Below are positions 43,299 through 55,542 of a stretch of DNA of 64,000 nt, in pieces. Position numbers and translations under genes: made by a program. Under the pieces are notes generated by a model, which saw nothing but the letters and a program-made list of their open reading frames with translations, had not been told where the DNA came from and made no database searches. The stretch's first letter is position 1, and each line of letters begins with the position of its first letter. Origin of the DNA: Hymenobacter cellulosilyticus (lineage in GTDB: Bacteria; Bacteroidota; Bacteroidia; Cytophagales; Hymenobacteraceae); the NCBI RefSeq assembly GCF_022919215.1, contig NZ_CP095046.1, positions 2,594,501-2,658,500 on the forward strand, in the 5' to 3' direction.

Positions 43299-44162
43299 CT
43301 ACCGAATAATAATGCGGCGGCGGTGGTAGCTCAGAACGGTGAATACGCCTACGCCGCCCTCTACCGTCGACTTCACGGCAGCGGGCTGGGAAAAGGGGTT
43401 GCCGTTGGCGTTCTGCGCATCGTCTACCGACTGCAGGAAGCGGTAGTAGGGCTGGTCGAGGTGGTAGAGCGTGACCAGCAGCGTGTCGTTGGCGGAGTAC
43501 CGGTAGCTGGTACCCAGGGTCGTAAACTGTCCGTTGGTGAGGCGGTCATCCACTTCCAGGTCGCGGTTGGGGCCATCCGAAATACTGTCCTTGTGAATCT
43601 GCAGGCGGTAGAAGTCGGCCGTGGCGGCTGGGTCCTGAAACTTGACCAGCAAATACGCCCGGCGCTCTTCAGTGGGCTTGTCGTTGAATTTCCAGATCAG
43701 CGAATCAATGGTTACCCGGGCCGGCATGGTGGCGCGGCCCGTTACGTGGCGGCCGTGGGTGTCCTGCACGTCCAGCGTAAACGTGTCGCCGGGCTTGGCC
43801 ACCAGCGGCTGGCTGCCCTGGTGGGTGTAAAGCTTTTTGGTTAGCGTATCCAGGCCCGGTGAAAAACGGAAAGCTTCTTTCTGGCCCGAAGGCAGCGTGA
43901 GCACTACCGACACGTCGGTGAGCAGGGTGGGGGTGGGGCTGCTCAGATACGGGACGGTTTCACTGACGGTCATGCGCGGAACCTGCCCGGGCTCCAGGTA
44001 GCACTCCACTACCAGCTGGGGCGGAAAAGCGGGCAGCTCCACGTCAATATCCTTCTGCAGATTACAGCCCGTGGCCAAGAGCAGCAGCCCGGCCAAAGCC
44101 AACTGTGGCCGTAGCCGGCGAGTGGGCAGAAACTGATGCAGGTGGAAGAAAAAGTTGTTCAT
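43299..44162 (-). CDS. DUF4249 lipoprotein
   Basis: A 287-residue lipoprotein (ALAGLLLLATGC lipobox, with LQKDIDVELP after the Cys). The mature part is beta-rich: FPPQLVVECYLEPGQVPRMTVSE, a later HGRHVTGRATMPARVTIDSL and a final YHRRRIIIR. This arrangement is typical of DUF4249 proteins in Bacteroidota, which are encoded beside TonB-dependent receptors and are thought to help outer-membrane uptake or assembly. The TonB-receptor gene lies 34 bases upstream on the same strand, so the two form an operon. Confidence 0.9.
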   Translation of the reverse strand: MNNFFFHLHQFLPTRRLRPQLALAGLLLLATGCNLQKDIDVELPAFPPQLVVECYLEPGQVPRMTVSETVPYLSSPTPTLLTDVSVVLTLPSGQKEAFRFSPGLDTLTKKLYTHQGSQPLVAKPGDTFTLDVQDTHGRHVTGRATMPARVTIDSLIWKFNDKPTEERRAYLLVKFQDPAATADFYRLQIHKDSISDGPNRDLEVDDRLTNGQFTTLGTSYRYSANDTLLVTLYHLDQPYYRFLQSVDDAQNANGNPFSQPAAVKSTVEGGVGVFTVLSYHRRRIIIR

Positions 44163-44196
44163 ACAATAACTAACAGCGCCGAGCTAACGGAAGAGC

Positions 44197-46539
44197 CTAA
44201 AACTTGAAATTATACGTGACGGAAGGAATGACCGGAAACAGCGAAACCTGCCGGGCGCGGAAGTTGGTTACATCCCCGGTTTCCTTGTTGCGCACCTGTT
44301 CGAAGTAAATGAAGTAGGGGTTGCGTCGGTTGTAGGCGTTGTACACCGAGAACGTCAGGTCCGACTCGCCACGCTTGGGCCGCAGCTTGTACACCATGCC
44401 CAGGTCCATGCGGTTGTAGGGGGCCATGCGGTAGGTGTTGCGGTCCGGGTAAATCGGCACGGCCATGCTATTGTCGCCGAAAATATCCTGCAGCAAAAAC
44501 CGGCCCTGGGGCAGCGTGGTGGGCGCTCCGGAGGTAAACACGAAGGAAGCCGTCAGGTTGATTCGCTCGTTGAGCTGGTGCAAACCAACTACCGTCAGGT
44601 TGTGGCGCCGGTCGTAGGTAGGGTAAAACACCTTGCCGTTGTTGACGCCGCTGCTGCCGCGCTGGGGCAAAAACTGCCGCTGGGTCCAGGCCAGGGAGTA
44701 GCCAATCCAGCCCGTGGTACGCCCCGACTTTTTTTCCAGATACAGCTCGTTGCCGTACGACCAGCCCTTGCCAAACAGAAATTCTGCGTCCAGGTCATCG
44801 TTGGCAAACAGCTGGGCTCCGTCGCGGAAGTCCACCTGATTCTGGGCCCATTTGTAGTACACCTCGTCGGTCAGCAGGTATTTGCCTTCGCCCAGCAGAA
44901 AGCTGATGCCGCCGGCAGCCTGCTGGGAGCGTTGGGGCTTCACGTTCAGGCGCGACGGGTACCAGATGTCGGTAGGCAAGGAAGCGCCGGAGTTCGTGAC
45001 CAGGTGCACGTACTGGTACATCATGGCGTAACTGGCCTTGATGGATGTTTTGGGCGTGAGCGAGTAGCGCACCGCCCCGCGGGGCTCCAGGGCCGCGTAC
45101 TGGTTGGAGCCGCTGCGGAAGCCGGTCAGGCGCAGGCCGTACTCCAGCTGCAGCTTGTCACTGGGCTTGAAGTTGTCGGAGGCGTAGAGGGAGGCTTCCT
45201 GCCCCCGGTAGATGGTTTCGGAGCCGATGTTCAGGCTGCCGTCGGTGCTGCTGGCCGATAGCCGCCCCACGTTGAAGCGGTGGTTTGTAGCACTCACGCC
45301 CAGCTTGAGCGTGTGCTTGTCGTTGGCCTGGTAGTCGAGGTCGGAGCGCACCGCGTAGTCCTGGATTTCCGACGACAGGCTGAAGCCGAACTGGTCGAGA
45401 CGGTTGGCAATCTGGTATTGGTAGCGCGTGGTCGAAACCGTGGTGTTCAAAAACAGCTTGGGCGAGAAAACGTGGTTCCAACGCAGCGCCCCCACGGCAT
45501 TGCCCCAGGTGAAGTCGAAGTTGAAGCCTCCGGTGCTGTTGAAGCCGAAAATGTCGCGGCCGTAGTAGCCGGTCAGGAAAACCTCGTCCTTCTGGCCCAG
45601 CTTGTAGTTGGCCTTGGCGTTGAAATCGTAGAAGTAGTAGTCTGGAATGGGGTTGTAATCCTCCGTGTCCTTGTTGATTTTGTTGATCTGCCGGGTAAAT
45701 ACGTCGAAGTAGGTGCGGCGTCCCGACAGCGAGAAAGCGCCCTTGCCCTTCACGATGGGGCCGTCCACGGTCAGGCGCGACGAAATCAGGCCCAAGCCTC
45801 CGCTTACGCCCAGTTTCTCGGGGTTGCCGTCCCGGGTTTTTACATCGACTACCGAAGACAGCCGCCCGCCGTACTGGGCCGGAAAACCACCTTTGTAGAG
45901 GTCCACGCTCTGGATGGCGTCGGCATTGAACACCGAGAACAAACCAAACAGGTGGGAAGGATTGTACACCACCGCGTCGTCTAGCAGAAACAGGTTCTGG
46001 TCGGCCGAGCCGCCGCGCACAAACAGGCCGCTGGTGCCCTCCCCGCCGTTTTGCACGCCGGGCTTGAGCTGCAGGGTTTTCAGCAAATCCACTTCCCCAA
46101 ACAGGGCCGGCAGCAGCTTGGCGTCGCGGGCGTTGAGGTGCTCCACGCTCATCTGAGTGGTTTGCAGCTTCTGCTCCAGCGTGCCGGTGCCCTCAATTAC
46201 CACCTCGCCCAGCTGGTTGCTGGCCTCGGGCAGGCTGAAGGATAGCCGCTGGGTCTTGGTCAGGTTCAGTTCCCGGGTCTGGGTCTGGTAGCCGATAAAG
46301 GAAATGGCCAGCTGGTAGCGGCCTTCCGGCAGCGTGAGGGTATAGAAGCCCTCGGCGTCGGCAGTGGCCCCGGTACCGAGCGTGGGCACGGCCACCGAGG
46401 CGCCGGGCAGCGCACTGCGGTCGGCGCCGGAGCGCACGTAGCCGCTGATGGTAAAGTGCTGCTGGGCCAGCAGGCGGCCCGGCACTACACCGAGCAGAAG
46501 GAAGAGGCTAAATCGAAGAATCGTACTTATTAAACGCAT
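44197..46539 (-). CDS. TonB-dependent receptor with carboxypeptidase-regulatory-like N-terminus
   Basis: A 780-residue outer-membrane protein from the ATG at 46539. A signal peptide (LRFSLFLLLGVVPGRLLAQQ) is followed by a CarboxypepD_reg-like domain (ISGYVRSGADRSALPGASV, GFYTLTLPEGRYQLAISFIGY), then a plug (GEVVIEGTGTLEQ, GLFVRGGSADQNLFLLDD) and a 22-strand-type barrel ending in VTYNFKF. It shuttles a ligand across the outer membrane with TonB energy. The partner is the DUF4249 lipoprotein downstream; no SusD gene is present, so it is not a classic SusCD pair. The ligand is unknown. Confidence 0.93.
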   Translation of the reverse strand: MRLISTILRFSLFLLLGVVPGRLLAQQHFTISGYVRSGADRSALPGASVAVPTLGTGATADAEGFYTLTLPEGRYQLAISFIGYQTQTRELNLTKTQRLSFSLPEASNQLGEVVIEGTGTLEQKLQTTQMSVEHLNARDAKLLPALFGEVDLLKTLQLKPGVQNGGEGTSGLFVRGGSADQNLFLLDDAVVYNPSHLFGLFSVFNADAIQSVDLYKGGFPAQYGGRLSSVVDVKTRDGNPEKLGVSGGLGLISSRLTVDGPIVKGKGAFSLSGRRTYFDVFTRQINKINKDTEDYNPIPDYYFYDFNAKANYKLGQKDEVFLTGYYGRDIFGFNSTGGFNFDFTWGNAVGALRWNHVFSPKLFLNTTVSTTRYQYQIANRLDQFGFSLSSEIQDYAVRSDLDYQANDKHTLKLGVSATNHRFNVGRLSASSTDGSLNIGSETIYRGQEASLYASDNFKPSDKLQLEYGLRLTGFRSGSNQYAALEPRGAVRYSLTPKTSIKASYAMMYQYVHLVTNSGASLPTDIWYPSRLNVKPQRSQQAAGGISFLLGEGKYLLTDEVYYKWAQNQVDFRDGAQLFANDDLDAEFLFGKGWSYGNELYLEKKSGRTTGWIGYSLAWTQRQFLPQRGSSGVNNGKVFYPTYDRRHNLTVVGLHQLNERINLTASFVFTSGAPTTLPQGRFLLQDIFGDNSMAVPIYPDRNTYRMAPYNRMDLGMVYKLRPKRGESDLTFSVYNAYNRRNPYFIYFEQVRNKETGDVTNFRARQVSLFPVIPSVTYNFKF

Positions 46540-46748
46540 TGGGGCAATTAGAACACAAGCTAACACAAAGATAGTCAGCCTAGCCCGCCAAACGCCTGCT
46601 CATGCCGGATAGTTTGGCGGCCGGTGCCCAAAAGCGGCGGGCCCGATATGCAGAAAGCGCCAAGTGGCGCTTTCCGACGGGGTAGAGTACTGCATTATCT
46701 GCGGAAGACTCCTTAATAGAGGCTTGGCCGCCGGGAAAGGTTGCGTGG

Positions 46749-47054
46749 CTACAGGTACGACTGCACCGTTTGGCTGAGCTGCGGGGCCGGTACTACTCCC
46801 GACTGCCGCCACACGGGCTGGCCCTTATGGAACAGAATAAGGGTAGGAATGCCCTGGACCCGGAACTGCTGGGCCACGGCCGGATTCTTGTCCACGTCAA
46901 TCTTAATGACTTTGAGCTTGCCTTGGTGCTGGGCGGCCACCTGTTCCAGAATTGGGGCCATGGTTTTGCAGGGCCCGCACCAGTCGGCGTAAAAGTCGAC
47001 CAGCACCGGCATACCCGGACTATTGATTAGCTCGCTGAAGGATTTCTTAGGCAT
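46749..47054 (-). CDS. trxA: Thioredoxin
   Basis: A 101-residue single-domain thioredoxin that reduces protein disulfides in the cytoplasm. The active site WCGPC has Cys26 and Cys29 in FYADWCGPCK. A cis-Pro in IPTLILFHKG and the ending helix are also present. No signal peptide, so it is cytoplasmic. Length and motif are standard; it lies alone on the minus strand, upstream of the TonB receptor gene by about 200 bases. Confidence 0.96.
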   Translation of the reverse strand: MPKKSFSELINSPGMPVLVDFYADWCGPCKTMAPILEQVAAQHQGKLKVIKIDVDKNPAVAQQFRVQGIPTLILFHKGQPVWRQSGVVPAPQLSQTVQSYL

Positions 47055-47151
47055 GGCTAGAAAGAGTTAGAACGCAAGAAAAGCCCGCTGCCCGCACGGG
47101 AGCCGGATTGGTTGCTATACGCAAGCTAGCGGCAGGGGAGGTAGGGTTCCA

Positions 47152-47188
47152 CGAAAAAGCCCGCCGTGGCTGGTGCTACGGCGGGCTT
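47152..47188 (-). terminator. Terminator of the 47209 gene
   Basis: AAGCCCGCCGT pairs with ACGGCGGGCTT, followed on the minus strand by TTTTCG. It lies about 20 bases after the stop at 47209. Confidence 0.8.
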
Positions 47189-47208
47189 CTGAAACGGTAT
47201 CGGACTGC

Positions 47209-47655
47209 TTAGCGCCGGTCGACGACGGTAATGTCGTTGCCTACTTCGGGGAAGGTGAAGCGGCCACCAACCACTTTCTTGCCGCTTACCTGGCATTCCC
47301 AAACGTAGCGGCCCGGGGTGCCTTTGGCGGCTTCACCGGCTTCGGTCTTGAAATAATCCGGGTCGGAGGGCTCGGAAGGGAACATTACATCGATGCCGTT
47401 CTGGCCTTTTTCTATCTGCTTAAGCAGGATGTATTCCTTGCCCGTGGCCTGGTTGGTTACCACGAAGCGGGCGGTGTAAGTGCCCAGCTGGCCGAACTTG
47501 TCCATAACGCCCATTTTGATGTAGGCGTCCGTCGATACCAGCCAGGTTTGAGCCCGGGAGGTTGTTGGAGTCAGTACCAACAAGGCTACCACCAAGCCGG
47601 CTGCCCGGAGCAGATGCGAAAGGCGAAGGGAAGAGTTGAGAGTAAAGTCACGCAT
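47209..47655 (-). CDS. Small secreted protein of unknown function
   Basis: A 148-residue protein with a Sec signal peptide (HLLRAAGLVVALLVLTPTTSRAQ). The mature part is beta-rich: TYTARFVVTNQATGKEYILL, VWECQVSGKKVVGGRFTFPE. It might be a small beta-barrel or lipocalin-like binding protein, but no family was recognised. It has its own terminator and lies alone. Confidence 0.75.
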   Translation of the reverse strand: MRDFTLNSSLRLSHLLRAAGLVVALLVLTPTTSRAQTWLVSTDAYIKMGVMDKFGQLGTYTARFVVTNQATGKEYILLKQIEKGQNGIDVMFPSEPSDPDYFKTEAGEAAKGTPGRYVWECQVSGKKVVGGRFTFPEVGNDITVVDRR

Positions 47656-47921
47656 GTTGTGTATGAAAAAAGGTTAGGAGGTACTAATTGAGAACTAAAA
47701 AGCCAGCGTTGTTAGGAAAATTGAGAGCAAATGAAGCTCACTAGTCAAAAGATGATAAAATCGTTCAATTGCACGTTAGGAAGGTAAGCCCTCCATCCCC
47801 GCAACCAAATATATGATTAAAATGAGTGCATGTGCAACAAATTTATTTATTTCTCGTCGCTAGCGGTTTATAAAAAACGTGCCAGATATTTGGTGCGCAA
47901 CCTATTGCTTCTCTTTTGCTT

Positions 47922-48254
47922 ATGCCCCGACGGCGAAAAAAAACCGGCAGCAGGGCGGTGTCAGTGGAGCTTACCTCGCGCCGGGAGCAGCGCTGTGAAC
48001 TGTGTGAGCGGGAGGTAAGTGCCGTGTCGCGCCACCATTTGGTACCCCGGGAAGAAGGCGGACGGTATGGTCCTACGGTGGCGCTGTGCCAGCCTTGCCA
48101 CAGCACGGTGCACTTGTTGCTGACCAACCGGGAACTGGCCCGCAACTACCCCACAGTGGAAGCTTTGCGGCAGGCTCCTGAGCTGCAGAAGTACTTGCAC
48201 TGGATACGCCGCAGCCGGGTCGAGCATATTGCCAACCGGCGGCGCCGGCAGTAG
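47922..48254 (+). CDS. HNH endonuclease
   Basis: A 110-residue protein. Two zinc-binding pairs frame the active site: CELC and CQPC. The HNH core has the catalytic His in SRHHLVPREEGG and the closing HSTVH. The N-terminus is very basic (MPRRRKKTG), which suits DNA binding. The group includes small stand-alone HNH proteins of bacteria and phages that nick DNA. The start is the ATG at 47922. A DUF6687-like gene follows 75 bases later on the same strand; a functional link is not known. Confidence 0.85.
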   Translation: MPRRRKKTGSRAVSVELTSRREQRCELCEREVSAVSRHHLVPREEGGRYGPTVALCQPCHSTVHLLLTNRELARNYPTVEALRQAPELQKYLHWIRRSRVEHIANRRRRQ

Positions 48255-48329
48255 GGCGGTGCTCAGAACCTGCTAGCTTTGGGCACTGCCGAGGCCCTGA
48301 AAAAGCTGGTTTAAACAAAGAATTTGCGC

Positions 48330-49406
48330 ATGTACCACCACTTTGTTCCCTTTACCACTCTCCGGCAGCAGCCTACCATTGTGGTCGATAGTACGGCCAA
48401 CGGGGCAGCGCTGGTGCTGGCCCACTGGCGCGGGGCTCCCACGCCAGTACCGCTGCGCGACGATACCAGTGCCGGCTCGGTGCTGCGGGCATTACGCCAG
48501 GCTGCGCTCCCCGGCCTGCCCGCCGCGGCCGTTACAGCTAACCATTTCGACGTGGATGGTTTTGTGGGCGTTTGGAGCTTGCTGCATCCCGAGCTGGCCC
48601 TGCAGTACGAAGAATTGCTGCGGCTGACGGCCCAACTCGGCGACTTCCGGGAGGGCATAGGAGCCGGGCCGCTGGCCGACCACGCCCTGCAGTTGGTGTG
48701 CTGGATTAACGCCGAAGAAAAAGAGCATTTTTATCCGCCTTTTGGTGCGCCCAAGCTGCGGCGGCGGGAAGATGAGGCGTGCGTGGAAAAATTTGAGTGG
48801 TTTTTGCCGCGCTTTGCCGAAATGTTGCAAAACCCGGAAAGCGGCCGGATAGCCTGGGAACCGGAATACCGGCAGGTGCAACAGGCGTCGGCCGTCATTC
48901 ATAGTTCAGCTACGCAGCTTGCTCACTACCCCGAAATCGGGCTGCTGGTAATTCGTACCCCGGAGCCGGTGCCGTACTACGCTTTGTTCGGCCCCACGGT
49001 AGATTACGACATTGTGCTGAGTATCTACGAGGGGCAACGCTACGAGCTGGAGTACAAATACACGACTTGGATTGATCTGGAATCGAGGCCGACGCTGCCC
49101 CGCCTGCCGCTAAATGAGCTGGCCGCGCAGCTGAGCGCCCAGGAAACGAGTGCGCACCGCTGGACCTTCGACGGTATTACCGACACCGGGCCGCTGCTGC
49201 GGCTCGCGGGCAAAACGCTCACCAAAGTGGAGCGCTATGCCGACCCCGACCAGCGCCCCATCCTTGCCTCGTCCATCACGCCCGAGGTGCTGGAACAGAC
49301 GGTGGTAGCGTTTTTCCGGTATGGCTACGCCTCGATTCAGCCCCGCCGCTACTGGACGTGGGCCGAAATCAAAGCGGCCGGGCAGCCGGAAAGTGTCGGC
49401 GAATAA
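48330..49406 (+). CDS. DUF6687-like protein
   Basis: A 358-residue soluble protein starting at the ATG at 48330. Blocks: HHFVPFTTLRQQPTIVVDS, LAHWRGAPTPVPLRDDTSA, NHFDVDGFVGVWSLLHPE and SSITPEVLEQTVVAFFRYGY. These match my memory of DUF6687, a family of unknown function; NHFDVDG recalls the DHH-type motif of phosphoesterases, which would suggest metal binding, but this is not proven. It ends 4 bases from the stop of convergent sbcC. The HNH gene lies directly upstream. Confidence 0.72.
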   Translation: MYHHFVPFTTLRQQPTIVVDSTANGAALVLAHWRGAPTPVPLRDDTSAGSVLRALRQAALPGLPAAAVTANHFDVDGFVGVWSLLHPELALQYEELLRLTAQLGDFREGIGAGPLADHALQLVCWINAEEKEHFYPPFGAPKLRRREDEACVEKFEWFLPRFAEMLQNPESGRIAWEPEYRQVQQASAVIHSSATQLAHYPEIGLLVIRTPEPVPYYALFGPTVDYDIVLSIYEGQRYELEYKYTTWIDLESRPTLPRLPLNELAAQLSAQETSAHRWTFDGITDTGPLLRLAGKTLTKVERYADPDQRPILASSITPEVLEQTVVAFFRYGYASIQPRRYWTWAEIKAAGQPESVGE

Positions 49407-49410
49407 ACAC

Positions 49411-52854
<3,444 letters not shown>

Positions 52855-52944
52855 GCGGGTAAGCCTCAGACTATGAGGAAACAGCGTTGTCAGAAAGGCG
52901 CAACGGCTAATTCAGGTAAGTAAAGATAAGGCAGCAGTAGCTGG

Positions 52945-54186
52945 TTAGGGCTGCTCTTGGTGCATCCACTCCAGCAACTCGTCGAAGGTGCCTAATAATT
53001 CCGGGCGGCTGTCCTCGGGCTCGTCGGCGAGGCGGCGCTCAAACACTTCCCGCTCGGTAAAATCGTGCAGGCTGGGCGTGAGTGGGGCTTCGTCGGCCTC
53101 CTCACCCAGGGCCCGCAGCGTGACCAGCCGGAAGTGGCGGCGCGACAACACCTCGATAAGCTTCCGGTCGAGCTGCTCAATGGTTTTGAGCAGTTGTTCG
53201 GCTACTTCCAGCTGGGTCAGCTCCGAGCGCACTTCCACATCTACCCAGGCCGGCAGTTGGAATCCGGTGTTGTCGTAGGTAGTCAGAGCGGTAATGACCT
53301 CGGCTAGGTCGCCGTGAAAGCGGGCCAGCCGCCGCGTGCCAGGCACCGGCAGCGCCTCCAAGGTGTCGAGCTTGCCCGCGGCAAAATTGAGCAGCAAGAT
53401 TTCCTTGGGATGGTCAACTTCCGAAAACGAAAGGGGAATAGGGGAGCCGCTGTAGCGAATATGTTCCCGGCCGCCCACGCGCTGGGGACGGTGCAAGTGG
53501 CCCAGGGCTACGTAGTCGAAAATTGGGGGGAAATGGTCGGCCGTAACCTGGCCCAGATTGCCCACATGGATGGTCCGCTCCGAATCGGATGGGGCGGCGC
53601 CGGCGGCGTAGAGGTGGCCGGTAGCTAGCACCGGCAGGCCCATTTCCTTAAGCTGCCACACCCGCTCAATCTCCGAGACCCGGGCGTAATGGTCGGCAAT
53701 GCCCTGCTTAATACGAGCCTCACGCTCCTCGGCCGACTCGCCCGGCACCGACAAACGCACGTCTCGGTCGCGCAGGAACGGCACGGCGCACACCACCAGG
53801 CCGGGTTTGCCCTCGGCGTCATCCAGCACCAGCACTTGGTCGTCGAAGCAGTCGGGTACGCACCCCACTACGTGCACGCGCAGGTGGCGCAGCAGGCGGG
53901 CCGGGGCGTTGAGGGTGGCCGGGGAGTCGTGGTTACCGCCCACGACCACGATGTCGCGGCAGCCAGTGCCGCGCATGTTCAGCAGAAACGAGTAGTACAG
54001 CTCCAGAGCCTGGTTGGACGGCGAGCCAGTATCGAAGATGTCGCCGGCCACGACCAGTACCTCCACCTGCTGCTCGCGCACCACTTCTACCAGCCACTCC
54101 AGAAAGTAGCGGTGTTCGTCGGTTCGTTCGTGGCCGCTGATAAAGCGTTGGCCGAGGTGCCAGTCGGCAGTATGTAGTACGCGCAT
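52945..54186 (-). CDS. sbcD: DNA repair exonuclease subunit SbcD (Mre11-like)
   Basis: A 413-residue metallophosphoesterase. The metal-binding blocks are HTADWHLGQ (residues 4-12), VAGDIFDTGSPS, VGGNHDSPATL and ATGHLYAAG with the closing GHLHRPQ. Two Mn ions are expected. With SbcC it forms the nuclease complex. A lipoprotein gene ends 3 bases upstream of its ATG, so transcription and perhaps translation are coupled to an unrelated-looking exported protein. Confidence 0.96.
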   Translation of the reverse strand: MRVLHTADWHLGQRFISGHERTDEHRYFLEWLVEVVREQQVEVLVVAGDIFDTGSPSNQALELYYSFLLNMRGTGCRDIVVVGGNHDSPATLNAPARLLRHLRVHVVGCVPDCFDDQVLVLDDAEGKPGLVVCAVPFLRDRDVRLSVPGESAEEREARIKQGIADHYARVSEIERVWQLKEMGLPVLATGHLYAAGAAPSDSERTIHVGNLGQVTADHFPPIFDYVALGHLHRPQRVGGREHIRYSGSPIPLSFSEVDHPKEILLLNFAAGKLDTLEALPVPGTRRLARFHGDLAEVITALTTYDNTGFQLPAWVDVEVRSELTQLEVAEQLLKTIEQLDRKLIEVLSRRHFRLVTLRALGEEADEAPLTPSLHDFTEREVFERRLADEPEDSRPELLGTFDELLEWMHQEQP

Positions 54187-54189
54187 GGG

Positions 54190-54726
54190 CTATTTTAATC
54201 TGTCGACGACGTTTTTAGTTCGAATATCAATTGTGTCGGTAAAGTTAATACCCACAATTTCGGAATGAATCAGCCAGGTGAAAGGAGTCAGCTGCCGGCC
54301 CGCAACCTGATTCCCGGAGTCAATCTTTCGGGCCTTGTTGGCCGTGGGCTCAAAGCAAAAGCAGGTTTTAATCCATAAGCCCTGGTGGGCCAGAAACTCC
54401 CGGTCCCGAATTCGAAAGGAAGTGGCCGTGTCTGGTATTTCGAACACCGCAGTTTCTGCAGCTCCGGCATCTTCGTGAGTACTATCGCCCTGCTCGTACA
54501 CCAGCTCAAATACCAGCTTATCACCAGGCTCGGTGGTGTACTCGTAATACGTGAATGGAAGAACGTCGCTGCTGTCCTGTCGCGGAGTTAGGGCTAGGCG
54601 GGCGTACGGAGTAACGTAAGTGGTATAGTACTCGTAGCGCTTGGGTTGAAGGGGCGGCTTTTGATGGCAGGAAAACACCAGACCTGCCACCAGTATAGCA
54701 AGAAATACAAACCAGCCTCTAGCCAT
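54190..54726 (-). CDS. Lipoprotein upstream of sbcD
   Basis: A 178-residue protein from the ATG at 54726, with a lipoprotein signal (VFLAILVAGLVFSC). The mature part has a Pro-Leu-Gln-Pro stretch, an YYTTYVTPYARLALTPRQDSSD segment and FEIPDTATSFRIRDREF, looking beta-rich. It is lower in GC than its neighbours. Family not recognised. Its stop lies 3 bases from the sbcD start, placing it first in the sbcDC operon, an unexpected partner for DNA repair. Confidence 0.78.
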   Translation of the reverse strand: MARGWFVFLAILVAGLVFSCHQKPPLQPKRYEYYTTYVTPYARLALTPRQDSSDVLPFTYYEYTTEPGDKLVFELVYEQGDSTHEDAGAAETAVFEIPDTATSFRIRDREFLAHQGLWIKTCFCFEPTANKARKIDSGNQVAGRQLTPFTWLIHSEIVGINFTDTIDIRTKNVVDRLK

Positions 54727-54806
54727 GTTTACAGAGGTATATAAAACACCGATTGGCCATCCGCTGCCTGCTTTACGCTTCCTACAACGCCGCAAGCAAA
54801 AGACTT

Positions 54807-55451
54807 CTATAGGCTTAGGCGCACCCGCCGCTCCGTGCTTATGGCGTGGAGACTGGAGTTTTGAACGGTCCACTTGTAGTAAAGCAGGCCGTCGTCGATG
54901 CTGGCTGAATCAAGGCAGGAAATGGCGTCGCAGGGGCGGCCTTCTTCGATTAGGTGCTGCTCTTGTTGGGTCTTCAGGTTATGGACGGTCAGAATTGTAT
55001 CGCCCCATCCTTGCTCTGTTACCAGCAAATTGCGTTTAGCGTCAAAGCACAGCCCGTTGGCAAAAGCCCCTACTGGCTCCTGGGCATTAAGCGGTAGGGC
55101 CAGGGTGGGCCAGGCATTCGAGCCGGTAAAGTATTCCAGGAGCATATACTCTTGATTTTCCCACTTTATCTGCAGCCTGTCCGCGAGCATAACGTCAAGC
55201 GGCATCTTGTACACCCGCTTTAGCATGGCATTTCCCCAGGCTATGACAAAGGTGCTGTCGGATGATGTTGTGGCGGTGTAGTAGTTGCCGTTCGGAGTCA
55301 GATTTTGCTGATTCAGTGTTCTGGTGGTGGCGAGGTAGGAATAGTACCCGGAAGAAACAGTAGCCGCTTTCGATTCACTATAGCCCCGTTGCTCCGTTGA
55401 GCAAGCCCCAAGCAGTATAGTACAGAGCCATAAAATTCGGGGAAATGGCAT
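54807..55451 (-). CDS. Lipoprotein of unknown function
   Basis: A 214-residue lipoprotein with a clear lipobox (CTILLGAC). The body is beta-rich, with NLTPNGNYYTATTSSDSTF, NGLCFDAKRNLLVTEQGWGD and VQNSSLHAISTERRVRL. The central section resembles a few blades of a beta-propeller such as an SMP-30-like domain. No catalytic motif seen. Moderately AT-rich. It lies between the sbcD-linked lipoprotein and the metallo-beta-lactamase gene. Confidence 0.75.
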   Translation of the reverse strand: MPFPRILWLCTILLGACSTEQRGYSESKAATVSSGYYSYLATTRTLNQQNLTPNGNYYTATTSSDSTFVIAWGNAMLKRVYKMPLDVMLADRLQIKWENQEYMLLEYFTGSNAWPTLALPLNAQEPVGAFANGLCFDAKRNLLVTEQGWGDTILTVHNLKTQQEQHLIEEGRPCDAISCLDSASIDDGLLYYKWTVQNSSLHAISTERRVRLSL

Positions 55452-55482
55452 GTAATAAACTAGGTAGTGTCGTCAAAAAACA

Positions 55483-55523
55483 AAGCAGCGTGAAGTTGCC
55501 CGGCGGGTTGCTTCACGCTGCTT
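55483..55523 (-). terminator. Terminator of the MBL/rhodanese gene
   Basis: AAGCAGCGTGAAG pairs with CTTCACGCTGCTT across a 15-base loop, then TTGTTTTTTG on the minus strand. Confidence 0.8.
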
Positions 55524-55542
55524 GTGTAAAGTGCTAGAAAAA

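Noticed and set aside
46600..46812. Minus-strand 70-codon frame overlapping thioredoxin
   Set aside because: Out-of-frame overlap with trxA; no start signal.
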